DNA from: Streptomyces broussonetiae
GTDB taxonomy: Bacteria; Actinomycetota; Actinomycetes; Streptomycetales; Streptomycetaceae
Assembly: GCF_009796285.1 (NCBI RefSeq)
Contig: NZ_CP047020.1
Location: 8,866,001-8,930,000, forward strand
Direction: 5' to 3'
DNA: 64,000 bases
Under the pieces are notes generated by a model. It was given only the letters and a program-made list of their open reading frames with translations. It was not told the origin of the DNA and did no database searches. The stretch's first letter is position 1. Each line of letters begins with the position of its first letter. The translations under genes were made by a program, and so were the position numbers. Below, in pieces: positions 50,536 to 61,434 of this stretch.

Positions 50536-51807
50536 TCACCGGCCGGGCAGTTCCAGAACGTCCACGCCGGTCCCGGCCGGCACACCGCCCGGTGGGACCA
50601 CGGCGAGAGCGTCCGCCAGGGCCAGGCCGCGCAACATCGCCGGGCCGTCGAAGGGCAGCGGGGTCACGTCCCGCCCGGCCGTGAACACCGGCAGCAGCCG
50701 GGTGTCGCTCGGATGTCCCGGCAGCGCGGCGGCGGCCGTCAGCCGGGCAGGTGCGGGGTCACGGTGTCCGCCGAGGTGACGGAGCAGCGGCTCGGCCAGG
50801 GTGACCAGGCCGGACACCGCGGCCAGCGGATTGCCGGGCAGCCCGACCAGCCGGCGCGCCCGGCCGTCGGCGGTGGCCGGCAGTTCGGCGAGCAGCATGG
50901 GATGGCCGGGGCGTACCGCCACGGAGTCGACCAGCAGCCGGGCGCCCACCGACCGGAGCGTGTCGTGCAGGAAGTCGACGGGGCCCGCCGCGGTGCTGCC
51001 GGTGGTGAGGACGACGTCGGCGGGCGAGCGGCGCACGGCTTCGCGCAGCGGGCCGGGATCGTCCGCGATGCGGTGATGACCGATCAGCTCGGCGCCGCAG
51101 CGCCGCAGCCAGGGCACCAGCAGCGGGCCGAGCGCGTCCCGGACCCGTCCGCCGCGCGGCACTCCCTCACCGAGCAACTCGTCGCCGAGGACGAGCAGTT
51201 CGACGCTCGGACGGCGATGCACGGTCAGCCGGTCGTACCCGGCCGCAGCCGCGAGACCCAGCACGCGTTCGGTCACGGCGGTGCCGGCGGGCAGCAGCGG
51301 CTCACCGGAACGGCACTCCTGACCGCGCGGCCGGATGTCCTGTCCCTCGCACACCGGGCCGGGGCAGCGGTCGTACAGCAGGCCCTGCCCGGCGTCCGCC
51401 TCGCCGTGCTCGCGACGCAGTACGGCGGTCGCGCCCGGTGGCACCCGGGCGCCGGTGGCGATGGGCACGGCCGACCCCGGCCCGAGCGGCCCGGGCTGCG
51501 CACCGGCGAGGACCCCCGCACCGGCCAGGCGCCACGGGCCCGGTCCGGTCACGGCCCAGCCGTCCATCGCGGCCGTGTCGAACGACGGCAGATCGGTGAG
51601 GGCGAGGAGCGGCTCGGCCAGTGCGTGGCCGAGCGCGTCGGCGAGGGTGCGGGGGACGGCGGGCAGGGGTTGCCCGGCGCAGGACCGGGCGATCGCGCGA
51701 GCCCGCTCCCAGTCCCGGGCGGCCCGCAGCGGGCCCGGCCGGGTGTCCGGTCCGTGGGGTGCCGTGCCGTCGGCCGTGTCCGTCCGGGATGCGGTCATGC
51801 CGGTCAT
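50536..51807 (-). CDS. moeA: MoeA-like molybdopterin molybdotransferase
   Basis: About 423 residues (ATG 51807; 51798 is an alternative, neither with a strong ribosome site). LPSFDTAAMDGWAVTG is the MoeA signature. GSAVPIATGARVPPGATAVLRRE and GDELLGEG follow, and LVGLPGNPLAAVSGLVTL is the MPT-binding C-terminal element. The middle TSGGxSxGxxD motif is altered to TTGSTAAGPVDF, so activity may differ from housekeeping MoeA. The enzyme inserts molybdenum into molybdopterin. Divergent from the YdeP-type molybdoenzyme, with a shared palindromic promoter, and so probably dedicated to it. Confidence 0.87.
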   Translation of the reverse strand: MTGMTASRTDTADGTAPHGPDTRPGPLRAARDWERARAIARSCAGQPLPAVPRTLADALGHALAEPLLALTDLPSFDTAAMDGWAVTGPGPWRLAGAGVLAGAQPGPLGPGSAVPIATGARVPPGATAVLRREHGEADAGQGLLYDRCPGPVCEGQDIRPRGQECRSGEPLLPAGTAVTERVLGLAAAAGYDRLTVHRRPSVELLVLGDELLGEGVPRGGRVRDALGPLLVPWLRRCGAELIGHHRIADDPGPLREAVRRSPADVVLTTGSTAAGPVDFLHDTLRSVGARLLVDSVAVRPGHPMLLAELPATADGRARRLVGLPGNPLAAVSGLVTLAEPLLRHLGGHRDPAPARLTAAAALPGHPSDTRLLPVFTAGRDVTPLPFDGPAMLRGLALADALAVVPPGGVPAGTGVDVLELPGR

Positions 51808-51854
51808 CGTCGGCCGACCGTCCGGCGAAGTCAAAGAGGGGCTGTTTGTCTGCC

Positions 51855-51891
51855 GATAGGCGCCGCCTATCCGATAACCAGCGCTTATCGG
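51855..51891. promoter_or_regulatory. Two palindromes in the moeA-molybdoenzyme promoter
   Basis: GATAGGC (51855-51861) with GCCTATC (51865-51871), then CCGATAA (51871-51877) with TTATCGG (51885-51891). They share one base, and both contain GATA/TATC half-sites, resembling multi-site LysR or TetR operators between divergent genes. Confidence 0.72.
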
Positions 51892-51947
51892 CTCATTGGA
51901 AAGAACGCTTTGACGTCCCACTGGAAGGGGGCGGATGCTGCCGGATC

Positions 51948-54256
<2,309 letters not shown>

Positions 54257-54269
<13 letters not shown>

Positions 54270-55093
54270 CCGTACGGCGGCGGGTGCTGCGCATCCGCGA
54301 CGCCGTGCCCTCGCACCGGCCGGACACCCTGGCCGCCGAGGAACCCATGGAGATCCGGGTGGGTGGCCGTCCGCTCACCGTGACCATGCGCACCCCGGGC
54401 GACGACTTCGACCTCGCGACGGGGTTCCTGGTCGGCGAGGGCGTCGTGCACGCCGCCGGTGACGTCACCGGGATCCGCTACTGCGCGGGCGCCACGGCGG
54501 ACGGCGGAAACACCTACAACGTGGTCGACGTGGGTCTCGCGCCAGGGGTGAGCCTGCCCACCGCGTCGCTGGAGCGGAATTTCTACACCACCTCCTCGTG
54601 CGGCCTGTGCGGCAAGGCGAGCCTCGACGCGGTGCGCATGGCGAGGCGATGGTCCGTGGCCGAGGATCCGCTGAGCGTGGCACCGCAGCTGCTCGCCGCG
54701 CTGCCCGAGCGGCTGCGGGCGGCCCAGCGGGTGTTCGACAGCACCGGCGCTCTGCACGCGGCAGGCCTGTTCACGGCGGACGGCGAGCTGCTGTGCCTGC
54801 GCGAGGACGTGGGCCGGCACAACGCTGTCGACAAGGTCGTCGGACATGCCCTGCGCTCGGGCCTGCTGCCGCTGCGCAACACCGTGCTCCTGGTCAGCGG
54901 GCGAGCCTCGTTCGAGCTGGTGCAAAAGGCCGTCCTGGCCGGAATCCCCCTGCTCGCGGCCGTCTCGGCACCCTCCTCGCTGGCCGTGGACCTGGCGGCC
55001 GAGAGCGGACTGACCCTGGTCGGCTTCCTGCGCGGAACGTCGATGAACGTCTACAGCGGCGCCGAACGCCTGGCGCCCCAGCCGGTCGGCTGA
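54257..55093 (+). CDS. fdhD: Formate dehydrogenase accessory sulfurtransferase FdhD
   Basis: 278 residues from ATG 54257. FYTTSSCGLCGKASLD contains the CxxC that carries sulfur from IscS-type desulfurase to the bis-MGD cofactor. PMEIRVGGRPLTVTMRTPGDDFDLATGFL and DVGRHNAVDKVVGHAL are family marks. The 13-bp overlap with the molybdoenzyme gene shows tight coupling: FdhD sulfurates that enzyme (and possibly the second copy at 61435). Confidence 0.95.
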
Positions 55094-55109
55094 CCGCCCT
55101 GCGCGCAGG

Positions 55110-56045
55110 TCAGCGGCCCGAGTCTCCGGGGATACGCTCCAAAGCCGTGGCCACATCGGTCGTGCGGGCGATGTCCGTCAGGGCCCTGGCCATGACCGAC
55201 CCCGGCTCCCGCGCGGCGATCACCAGGCCCACCGGCACCGAGGCCGCGGGCTCGACCAGGGGCACCGCCCGCATGCCGTGCGGCACACCGAACACATGCA
55301 GCCAGGCATGCGGCACGATGCTCGCCCACTGTCCCGTGCGCACATGCGCGAACAGAGCGGCCACGGAATCGGTCTCCAGCCGGGGCGAGGCCTCGGTCCC
55401 CGCCTCGGCGAACAGCTCGTCCAGCACCCGGCGCCCCTGCATTGCCCGGCTCAGCAGACACAGCGGCAACTGCGACGCCTGCGCCCACGTGGCCGTCGTA
55501 CGCCGGGCCAGAGCGTCGGCGGCCGAGAGCAGCAGGACGTACCGCTCCTGGTACAGCGGCACGGTGTGGAAACGCTCCGGCCGATCCGCCAGGTCCTCGC
55601 GCAGGTACGTCACCCCCGCGTCCAGCTCGAAGTTCCGCACCTGCCGCAGGATGTCCACCGACTGCATGTCCGCGCTGACCTCCACCGTGACCAGGGGGTG
55701 CGCCGCGCAGAACGGGCCGGTCAGATGGGCGACGGCACCGGACGCGGTCGGCACCGAGCCGATCCGTATGCGCCCGGCCAGACCGCCGCGCAGCGCGTCG
55801 ACCTCGTCCTTGAGCGCATCGCGGTCGGCCAGGATCCGCTGCGCCCACACGACGATGCGCTCTCCCTCCGGGGTGAGGCCCTCGTACTTGCGGCCGCGTC
55901 GCACCAGCGGTACGTCGAGTTCCTCCTCCAGCTTGCGCAGTGCCTCCGACAAGGCGGGCTGGGAGACGTAGCAGGCCTGGGCGGCACGGGCGAAATGCCG
56001 CTCGCGGGAGAGCGCGACAAGGTATTCGAGCTGACGAAAGAGCAC
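55110..56045 (-). CDS. LysR family transcriptional regulator
   Basis: 311 residues from GTG 56045; longer frames lack similarity. The start is at the HTH itself (LFRQLEYLVALSRERHFARA, then CYVSQPALSEALRKLEEELD), suggesting a leaderless message. The effector domain (RIRIGSVPTASGAVAHLTG...) is typical. It is convergent with fdhD and divergent from the DyP peroxidase, 137 bp away, so the peroxidase is its most likely target. The OxyR cysteine pair is not present, so a non-thiol signal is expected. Confidence 0.88.
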   Translation of the reverse strand: MLFRQLEYLVALSRERHFARAAQACYVSQPALSEALRKLEEELDVPLVRRGRKYEGLTPEGERIVVWAQRILADRDALKDEVDALRGGLAGRIRIGSVPTASGAVAHLTGPFCAAHPLVTVEVSADMQSVDILRQVRNFELDAGVTYLREDLADRPERFHTVPLYQERYVLLLSAADALARRTTATWAQASQLPLCLLSRAMQGRRVLDELFAEAGTEASPRLETDSVAALFAHVRTGQWASIVPHAWLHVFGVPHGMRAVPLVEPAASVPVGLVIAAREPGSVMARALTDIARTTDVATALERIPGDSGR

Positions 56046-56182
56046 GGGACGGGTGTACCCGACAGGTCCCCGGAATGCCAATCTCCGCACGGGCGCCGAA
56101 CTGCCGAGTCGGCCGGGCGGCGCCATGCTGGTGCGAAGGAGCCGACCCGCATGCGGTCGTACCGGATCTCAAGGGGAAGCGT

Positions 56183-57175
56183 ATGCCCGTGGTCGATCCA
56201 CAGCCCGTCATCGTCCCGCCGGCCCGGGCCGCCGTGTTCCTCGTCGTCACCATCGCGCCCGGCGGCGAGGACACGGCTCGCGGCCTGCTCGAAGACGTCT
56301 CCGCTCTGCGCCGCTCGGTCGCCTTCCGCGCGCCCGCCGAGGAACTCAGCTGTGTCGTAGGCATCGGCTCGCAGGCATGGGACCGGCTCTTCGACGGGCC
56401 GCGTCCCAAGCAACTGCATCCCTTCGTGGACCTGGCGGGCCCGCGCCACCGGGCTCCCGGCACGCCCGGCGACCTCCTCTTCCACGTCCGGTCCCACCGC
56501 ATGGACCTCTGCTTCGAGCTGGCCCGGCTTTTCGGGGGACGTCTCGAAGGAGCGGCCACCGTGGTGGACGAGGTGCACGGCTTCAAGTTCTTCGACGAAC
56601 GCGATCTGCTCGGCTTCGTCGACGGCAGCGAGAACCCCGAGGGCAGGCTCGCGCGGGACTCGGTGTTCATTGGCGACGAGGACGCTGAGTTCGCCGGCGG
56701 CAGCTATGTGATCGTGCAGAAGTACCTGCACGACATGGCGGCCTGGAACGCCCTGTCCGACGAGGAACAGGACCGGGTCATCGGGCGCACCAAACTGGCG
56801 AACGTGGAGTTCCCCGACGACATGAAGCCGGCCGACTCCCATGTCGCCCTCAACACCATCACCGACGAGGACGGCACCGAACGCAAGATCGTCCGCGAGA
56901 ACATGCCCTTCGGAACCGTCGGAAAGGGCGAGTTCGGCACCTACTTCATCGGGTACTCACGCACGCCGGACGTGACCGAGGAAATGCTGAGGAACATGTT
57001 CCTCGGCCGGGAGCCCGGTCAGCACGACCGGATTCTCGACTTCTCGGTTCCCGTCACAGGCTGCCTCTTCCATGTGCCGACCATCGGTTTCCTCGACGAC
57101 CTTCCCGCCGCTCCGGGCGGCGGGAGCGAGACGACCGGCGGATCGTCGGACAGCGCAGGCCTCAAGGGAACCTGA
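56183..57175 (+). CDS. DyP-type heme peroxidase with encapsulin-cargo-like tail
   Basis: 330 residues from ATG 56183 (AGGGGA six bases ahead). LLGFVDGSENPEG is the GxxDG distal motif, DSHVALNTI provides the proximal heme His, and GTYFIGYSRTPDVTEEML matches class B DyP enzymes. The last residues, SSDSAGLKGT after a Gly/Ser-rich linker, resemble a worn encapsulin targeting peptide (consensus SLGIGSLKG), keeping LKG. Directly downstream is a broken encapsulin gene. The enzyme reduces peroxide while oxidising dyes, phenols or other donors; it would now act free in the cytoplasm unless another shell exists. Confidence 0.93.
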   Translation: MPVVDPQPVIVPPARAAVFLVVTIAPGGEDTARGLLEDVSALRRSVAFRAPAEELSCVVGIGSQAWDRLFDGPRPKQLHPFVDLAGPRHRAPGTPGDLLFHVRSHRMDLCFELARLFGGRLEGAATVVDEVHGFKFFDERDLLGFVDGSENPEGRLARDSVFIGDEDAEFAGGSYVIVQKYLHDMAAWNALSDEEQDRVIGRTKLANVEFPDDMKPADSHVALNTITDEDGTERKIVRENMPFGTVGKGEFGTYFIGYSRTPDVTEEMLRNMFLGREPGQHDRILDFSVPVTGCLFHVPTIGFLDDLPAAPGGGSETTGGSSDSAGLKGT

Positions 57176-57189
57176 CCACGACGGCGCTC

Positions 57190-57680
57190 ACCGCCGTGAC
57201 CGCCTTCCCGCGTGATCTCGCGGGCCGGCGGATCGTCGACGTCACCGGCCCGACGGCCCACAGCCGGCCGCGGTCGGCACGGGACATCTCTCCGGCATCG
57301 AGGCACCGGCACCGGCGGTCGCGGCGCGCTTGCGCCGAGCGCAGCACCTGGTGGAACTGCGGGCGCCGGTCACGGTGAGCCGCGACGCCGTGGACGACGT
57401 CGAGCGCGGCGCGCGGGACTGCGACCGGGAGCCGGTCGGGCACACGGCAGGCGCCATGGCGTTCGCCGCGGACGGGGCGGTCTTCGACGGGTGCGCGGCG
57501 GCCGGGACCGACGGGCTGCGCCGCCATACGTCCCACCGCGTGAGCGCCCTGCCCGGCGGGCCCCGCACCCACGAGGCCGCGGTGGCACTGAGTGCGTGGG
57601 CGAACGCGCAGGGCGGTGAGGGCGGAGGTGTCCCGGCACCGTCCTCCGTTTGCGGTGCCGTGTGCGGAGGGGTTCAGTGA
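57190..57680 (+). pseudogene. Decayed encapsulin shell-protein gene
   Basis: From 57190 the frame reads AVTAFPRDLAGRRIVDVTGP. At 57253 it shifts by one base and continues GPQPAAVGTGHLSGIEAP, RLRRAQHLVELRAP, VTVSRDAVDDVERGARDCD, then MAFAADGAVFDGCAAAGTDG. In order these match the HK97-fold encapsulin (RHLAGRRVVDV.GP.G...AAVGTGHL..., LVELRVPFTLSREEIDDVERGA.D.DW.P, IAFAEDRAVFEGYPAAGIEGI). About 25 N-terminal residues are gone, with homology starting 15 bp after the peroxidase stop. The last 100 or so C-terminal residues are replaced by unrelated sequence ending at 57680. No shell can form from it. The remaining 57681-57770 holds the clp promoter. Confidence 0.85.
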
Positions 57681-57770
57681 GTACTGACCGCCGGATCGGT
57701 CACTGGCCCCCGGATCAGCCCCGCGTTCACACCTTCGCGGATCACCGTTTCTCCGCGCCCAGGAGCTGTC

Positions 57771-60317
57771 ATGTCGATGTCGTTCGGAGCCCCCTTCGGT
57801 TCGTCGGATCCGTTCAGCGAGTTGTTCAACCGCTTCTTCGGTATGTCTCCTGCGTCATCGCCGCCCGCGGTGCAACGCGTGCCCATCGGACGGCTGCTGA
57901 CCGAGTCGTCGCAGGAACTGCTCAACCTGGCCGCGCAACGGGCCGTCGAGGACGGCACCACGGACCTCGACACCGAACACCTGCTCTGGGCGGCCACCAA
58001 GGTCGACTCGTCCCGGCGGCTGCTGTCCCAGGTGGGCATCGATCCCGACGAGCTGGGGGCCGAGATCGCCAAGATCCTCCCGCGCGAGTCCGGCGAGCCG
58101 TCCGCGCAACCGGGCCTCACCCCTGCGGCCAAGCGCACGCTCGGCGCCGCCTACGCACAGTCGCAGGCGGCCGGTGTGTCGTACATCGGTCCGGAACACA
58201 TCCTCAGTGCCCTGCTGGGCGACAGCGACACCGGCGCCGCCAAGCTGCTGCGCGCCGAGGGCATGGACACGGACAAGCTGGCGGGCCTTGCCGAACAGAC
58301 CTCCCGCACCGACTCGACGGCCGCCGAGCGCAAGCAGCCGGCCACGACGTTGGACGAGTACGGCCGGGACCTGACGGAAGAGGCCAAGGCGGGCAAGCTC
58401 GACCCGGTGGTGGGGCGCGCCGATGAGATCGAGCAGACCGTCGAGATCCTCTCCCGGCGCTCCAAGAACAACCCCGTGCTCATCGGCGAACCCGGCGTCG
58501 GCAAGACCGCCATCGTGGAGGGGCTGGCACAGCGCATCGTGGCGGGCGAGGTCCCGGACACCCTCAAGGACAAGCGGGTGGTCTCCCTCGACCTGTCGGG
58601 CATGGTGGCGGGAGCGCAGTACCGGGGGCAGTTCGAGGAGCGGCTGAAGAAGGTCATCGAGGACGTACAGAAGGCCAAGGGCCAGATCATCCTGTTCATC
58701 GACGAACTGCACACGGTCGTCGGCGCCGGTGCGACGGGCGAGGGGTCCATGGACGCGGGCAACATGCTCAAGCCCGCACTCGCACGCGGTGAACTGCACG
58801 TGGTCGGTGCCACGACCATCGACGAGTACCGCAAGTACGTGGAGAAGGACGCCGCGCTGGAGCGCCGCTTCCAGCCGGTGATGGTCCCCGAGCCCACCGT
58901 CGAGGAGACCGTGCAGATCCTCGAGGGACTCCGTGACTCCTACGAGGCCCACCACCAGGTCCGCTTCGACGACGCGGCGCTGGCTGCCGCCGCCGAGATG
59001 TCCGACCGCTACATCACCGACCGTTTCCTGCCCGACAAGGCCATCGACGTGATGGACCAGGCGGGCGCCCGGGTACGGCTGCGCAGCGCGGGCCGCTCCA
59101 CCGAGGTCGTCAGCCGCGAGGACCGTATCGCCAAGCTGCGCCGGGAACTCGAACAGGCCGTCTCCGCCGAGGACTTCGAGAAGGCCTCCGAGGTGAAGCG
59201 GGAGATCTCCGAGGTGGAGGGCGAACTCGCCGGGATCGAGGAGCGTCGCGAGGGCGTCGTGTCGGTCACGGCCGCCGACATCGCGGACGTCGTCTCCCGC
59301 CGAACCGGCATCCCGGTCGCCCAGCTCACCGCCAGCGAGAAGGAGAAACTCCTCAGGCTGGAGGAGGAGATGCACGCCCGGATCGTCGGCCAGGAGGAGG
59401 CGGTCACCGCGGTCTCGCAGGCCGTGCGCCGCAACCGCGCGGGCATGGGCGACCCCAACCGGCCCGTGGGCTCGTTCCTCTTCCTCGGCCCCACCGGCGT
59501 CGGCAAGACCGAACTCGCCAAGACACTCGCGGCGTTGCTGTTCGGCGAAGAGGACCGCATGATCCGCTTCGACATGAGCGAGTTCCAGGAGAAGCACACG
59601 GTCGCACGGCTCGTCGGGGCCCCGCCCGGATACGTCGGCTACGAGGAGGCGGGCCAGCTGACCGAGAAGGTGCGCCGCCAGCCGTACAGCGTGGTGCTGT
59701 TCGACGAGGTGGAGAAGGCCCACCCCGACGTGTTCAACACCCTGCTGCAGATCCTGGACGACGGCCGGCTGACCGACGGGCAGGGCCGCACCGTCGACTT
59801 CCGGCACTGCGTCGTCATCATGACGTCCAACATCGGTGCGCACCGCATCCTCGACCACAAGGGCGATGTGTCCGAGCTGAAGGACGAGTTGATGGACGAC
59901 CTGCGGACGAGGTTCCTGCCGGAGTTCCTCAACCGCATCGACGACATCATCATCTTCCACGGTCTGACCGAGGACGACCTGAGCCGGATCGTGGACCACC
60001 TGCTGGACCAGAGCAAGCGCCGGGTGCACGCGCAGGGCATGCGGCTCGAGGTCACCGAGTCCGCGAAGAAGCTGCTCATCGCACACGGCCACCAGCCGGA
60101 GTTCGGCGCCCGTCCGCTGCGCCGCACCATCCAGGCGGAACTCGACAACCGCATCGCCACCCTCCTGCTGAGCGGCGAGGCAGAGCCCGGGGACACGATC
60201 GTCGCCGACGTGGTGGACGACTCGCTGCACTGCACGGTGAAGAAGAACGGCGACTCCGGCGCAGCCGAGGACTCCGGCGACTCCGCCGGGGCCGGCACCG
60301 CGGCGCCGGAGCAGTGA
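57771..60317 (+). CDS. ClpC-like AAA+ unfoldase
   Basis: 848 residues (AGGAG five bases ahead of ATG). Two Clp_N repeats lie at about 45-190; Walker A1 GEPGVGKT is near 240 with FIDELHTVVGAGA, Walker A2 GPTGVGKT is near 575 with VVLFDEVEKAHPDVF. A short UVR-like middle segment (EDFEKASEVKREISEVEGEL) suggests ClpC rather than ClpB. A Gly-Phe-rich N-terminal extension (FGAPFGSSDPFSELFNRFFG) and an acidic Ala/Gly tail distinguish it from the housekeeping ClpC. It likely unfolds proteins for ClpP or disaggregates them under stress. Confidence 0.9.
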   Translation: MSMSFGAPFGSSDPFSELFNRFFGMSPASSPPAVQRVPIGRLLTESSQELLNLAAQRAVEDGTTDLDTEHLLWAATKVDSSRRLLSQVGIDPDELGAEIAKILPRESGEPSAQPGLTPAAKRTLGAAYAQSQAAGVSYIGPEHILSALLGDSDTGAAKLLRAEGMDTDKLAGLAEQTSRTDSTAAERKQPATTLDEYGRDLTEEAKAGKLDPVVGRADEIEQTVEILSRRSKNNPVLIGEPGVGKTAIVEGLAQRIVAGEVPDTLKDKRVVSLDLSGMVAGAQYRGQFEERLKKVIEDVQKAKGQIILFIDELHTVVGAGATGEGSMDAGNMLKPALARGELHVVGATTIDEYRKYVEKDAALERRFQPVMVPEPTVEETVQILEGLRDSYEAHHQVRFDDAALAAAAEMSDRYITDRFLPDKAIDVMDQAGARVRLRSAGRSTEVVSREDRIAKLRRELEQAVSAEDFEKASEVKREISEVEGELAGIEERREGVVSVTAADIADVVSRRTGIPVAQLTASEKEKLLRLEEEMHARIVGQEEAVTAVSQAVRRNRAGMGDPNRPVGSFLFLGPTGVGKTELAKTLAALLFGEEDRMIRFDMSEFQEKHTVARLVGAPPGYVGYEEAGQLTEKVRRQPYSVVLFDEVEKAHPDVFNTLLQILDDGRLTDGQGRTVDFRHCVVIMTSNIGAHRILDHKGDVSELKDELMDDLRTRFLPEFLNRIDDIIIFHGLTEDDLSRIVDHLLDQSKRRVHAQGMRLEVTESAKKLLIAHGHQPEFGARPLRRTIQAELDNRIATLLLSGEAEPGDTIVADVVDDSLHCTVKKNGDSGAAEDSGDSAGAGTAAPEQ

Positions 60318-60330
60318 CGGAGGAGGACCC

Positions 60331-60615
60331 ATGGCGCGTCACCACCACAAGTCCAACGAGCAGGTCGAGGGCAATCCGGACACCGGTCACGGTCGCGGTA
60401 TGCCGCGCCGGCCGGACGAGCCGGAACTCGCCGAGCGTACGCGCGAGGACCGGCGGGAAGCGGGTCTGCCGACCGGGCGCCGGGAGGACCCCGACGCCTC
60501 GTACGAGGAGGCACAGGCCGAGGTCGACCAGGAGGTGCGCGAGGGCCGGATGAAGTCCGGCGACACCCGGCGCAAGGACCGCGACCCGTACCCGCCGAGT
60601 GACTACGAGGGCTGA
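60331..60615 (+). CDS. Small highly hydrophilic protein, 94 residues
   Basis: Starts MARHHHKSNEQVEGNPDTGH and is almost wholly charged and polar (Arg, Asp, Glu, Pro), ending KDRDPYPPSDYEG. Probably intrinsically disordered. GGAGGAGGA precedes the ATG, 13 bp after the clp stop, so it is co-transcribed with the unfoldase. I do not recognise a family; an adaptor or desiccation-type role is only a guess from context. Confidence 0.7.
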   Translation: MARHHHKSNEQVEGNPDTGHGRGMPRRPDEPELAERTREDRREAGLPTGRREDPDASYEEAQAEVDQEVREGRMKSGDTRRKDRDPYPPSDYEG

Positions 60616-60651
60616 CACACCCCCGCCACGCCCGCATCGTGAGAACCGGTT

Positions 60652-60682
60652 CCGGCGGCCACCGGTCAACCATGGCCGCCGG
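60652..60682. terminator. Bidirectional hairpin terminator
   Basis: CCGGCGGCCA (60652-60661) pairs with TGGCCGCCGG (60673-60682), a perfect 10-bp stem between the convergent small protein and GreA-like genes. Confidence 0.75.
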
Positions 60683-60717
60683 GAGGGCCGTTCGGCCTGT
60701 CGCCCGGCCTCAGCCTG

Positions 60718-61194
60718 TCACCCGGTTTCGCCCGCCTCGCCGATCGACACCACGAGCGCACTCGCCGGACCGCCGGGTGCGGTGAAGCGGACGGTTTCAC
60801 CGGGATGGTGGCCGAGCAGGGCACGGCCGAGTGGACTGTCCGAGGTGACCAGGTTCTGGTCGTACGCCTCGGCGATCTCGCCGATCTGGAGCCTCTCCAC
60901 CGAGCCGTCCGGGAAGCGGACGGTGACGGTGCTGCCCACGCCCACCGCGTCGGTGGGGGCGGGCCCGGCCGGCGCGGCCTGGCGCAGCCGTACCGTGATC
61001 TCCTCGATACGGCGGTCCAGGCGGTCGAGTTGGTCGGCCCGCTGCAACTCGTCGGCCTCGTCGGCGCGGTCGCCCACCTCGGTGGTGTCCTGCATGGTTC
61101 CGGCGACGAGCCGCCGCTCGTCGTGCAGGTCGGACAGCTCCTGCTCCAGCGCACGGCGGGCCGCGGCGCCGATCGGCTCGGGGTCACCGGTCAT
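60718..61194 (-). CDS. GreA/GreB family transcript-cleavage factor-like protein
   Basis: 158 residues. An N-terminal coiled coil (ALEQELSDLHDERRLVAGTM then DRADEADELQRADQLDRLDRRIEEITVRL) precedes a GreA-type C-terminal domain: VGVGSTVTVRFPDGSVERLQIG, SPLGRALLGHHPGETVRFTAPGG. In GreA two acidic residues at the coiled-coil tip drive RNA cleavage; here the tip (TEVGDRADEAD) retains acids. Streptomyces carry several such paralogues that bind RNA polymerase. Probably stress-related given its neighbours. Confidence 0.88.
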   Translation of the reverse strand: MTGDPEPIGAAARRALEQELSDLHDERRLVAGTMQDTTEVGDRADEADELQRADQLDRLDRRIEEITVRLRQAAPAGPAPTDAVGVGSTVTVRFPDGSVERLQIGEIAEAYDQNLVTSDSPLGRALLGHHPGETVRFTAPGGPASALVVSIGEAGETG

Positions 61195-61210
61195 TTCGGC
61201 TCCTCAGGTC

Positions 61211-61300
61211 GTATAGGGCGAAAATGATCCAAGATGCGAGCAAAGATAATGAGGCGGATATTTTTCGTATCGTATATCGAATCATTCCCTTGTGGGGAGG
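61211..61300 (+). promoter_or_regulatory. AT-rich promoter region ahead of the bL37 gene, with weak Zur-like half-site
   Basis: This 90-bp stretch is far more AT-rich than its surroundings (GATATTTTTCGTATCG, GTATATCGAATCATT). CGAAAATGATCC at 61219 matches one half of the Zur consensus TGAAAATGATTTTCA; the second half is poor. Faces both the GreA-like and bL37 genes. Confidence 0.35.
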
Positions 61301-61305
61301 TCGCC

Positions 61306-61383
61306 ATGTCCTCGAAGCGACGCAGGAAGAAGAAGTCGCGACGCAAGCACGCCGCCAACCACGGGAAGCGGCCTCAGTCCTGA
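61306..61383 (+). CDS. Ribosomal protein bL37, 25 residues
   Basis: A gene of only 26 codons. The product begins MSSK and continues RRRKKKSRRKHAANHGKRP before QS and a TGA stop. The Lys/Arg-rich body with ANHGKRP matches the actinobacterial ribosomal protein bL37, a tiny rRNA-binding peptide first noticed in mycobacterial ribosome structures. GGGGAGG lies six bases before the ATG. It follows an AT-rich promoter and precedes the second molybdoenzyme gene by 51 bp. It may be the sole genomic copy or a paralogue. Confidence 0.85.
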   Translation: MSSKRRRKKKSRRKHAANHGKRPQS

Positions 61384-61434
61384 GCCGGGCCGGCACCCCG
61401 GGCCCGCGCACCCGGACGGCGGAAGGGGAGAGCC

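Noticed and set aside
55110..56045. OxyR identity for the LysR regulator near the peroxidase
   Set aside because: The paired redox cysteines of OxyR are not present in the effector domain.
57855..60332. An 825-codon minus-strand frame opposite the Clp gene
   Set aside because: Shadow of the ClpC-like coding sequence.
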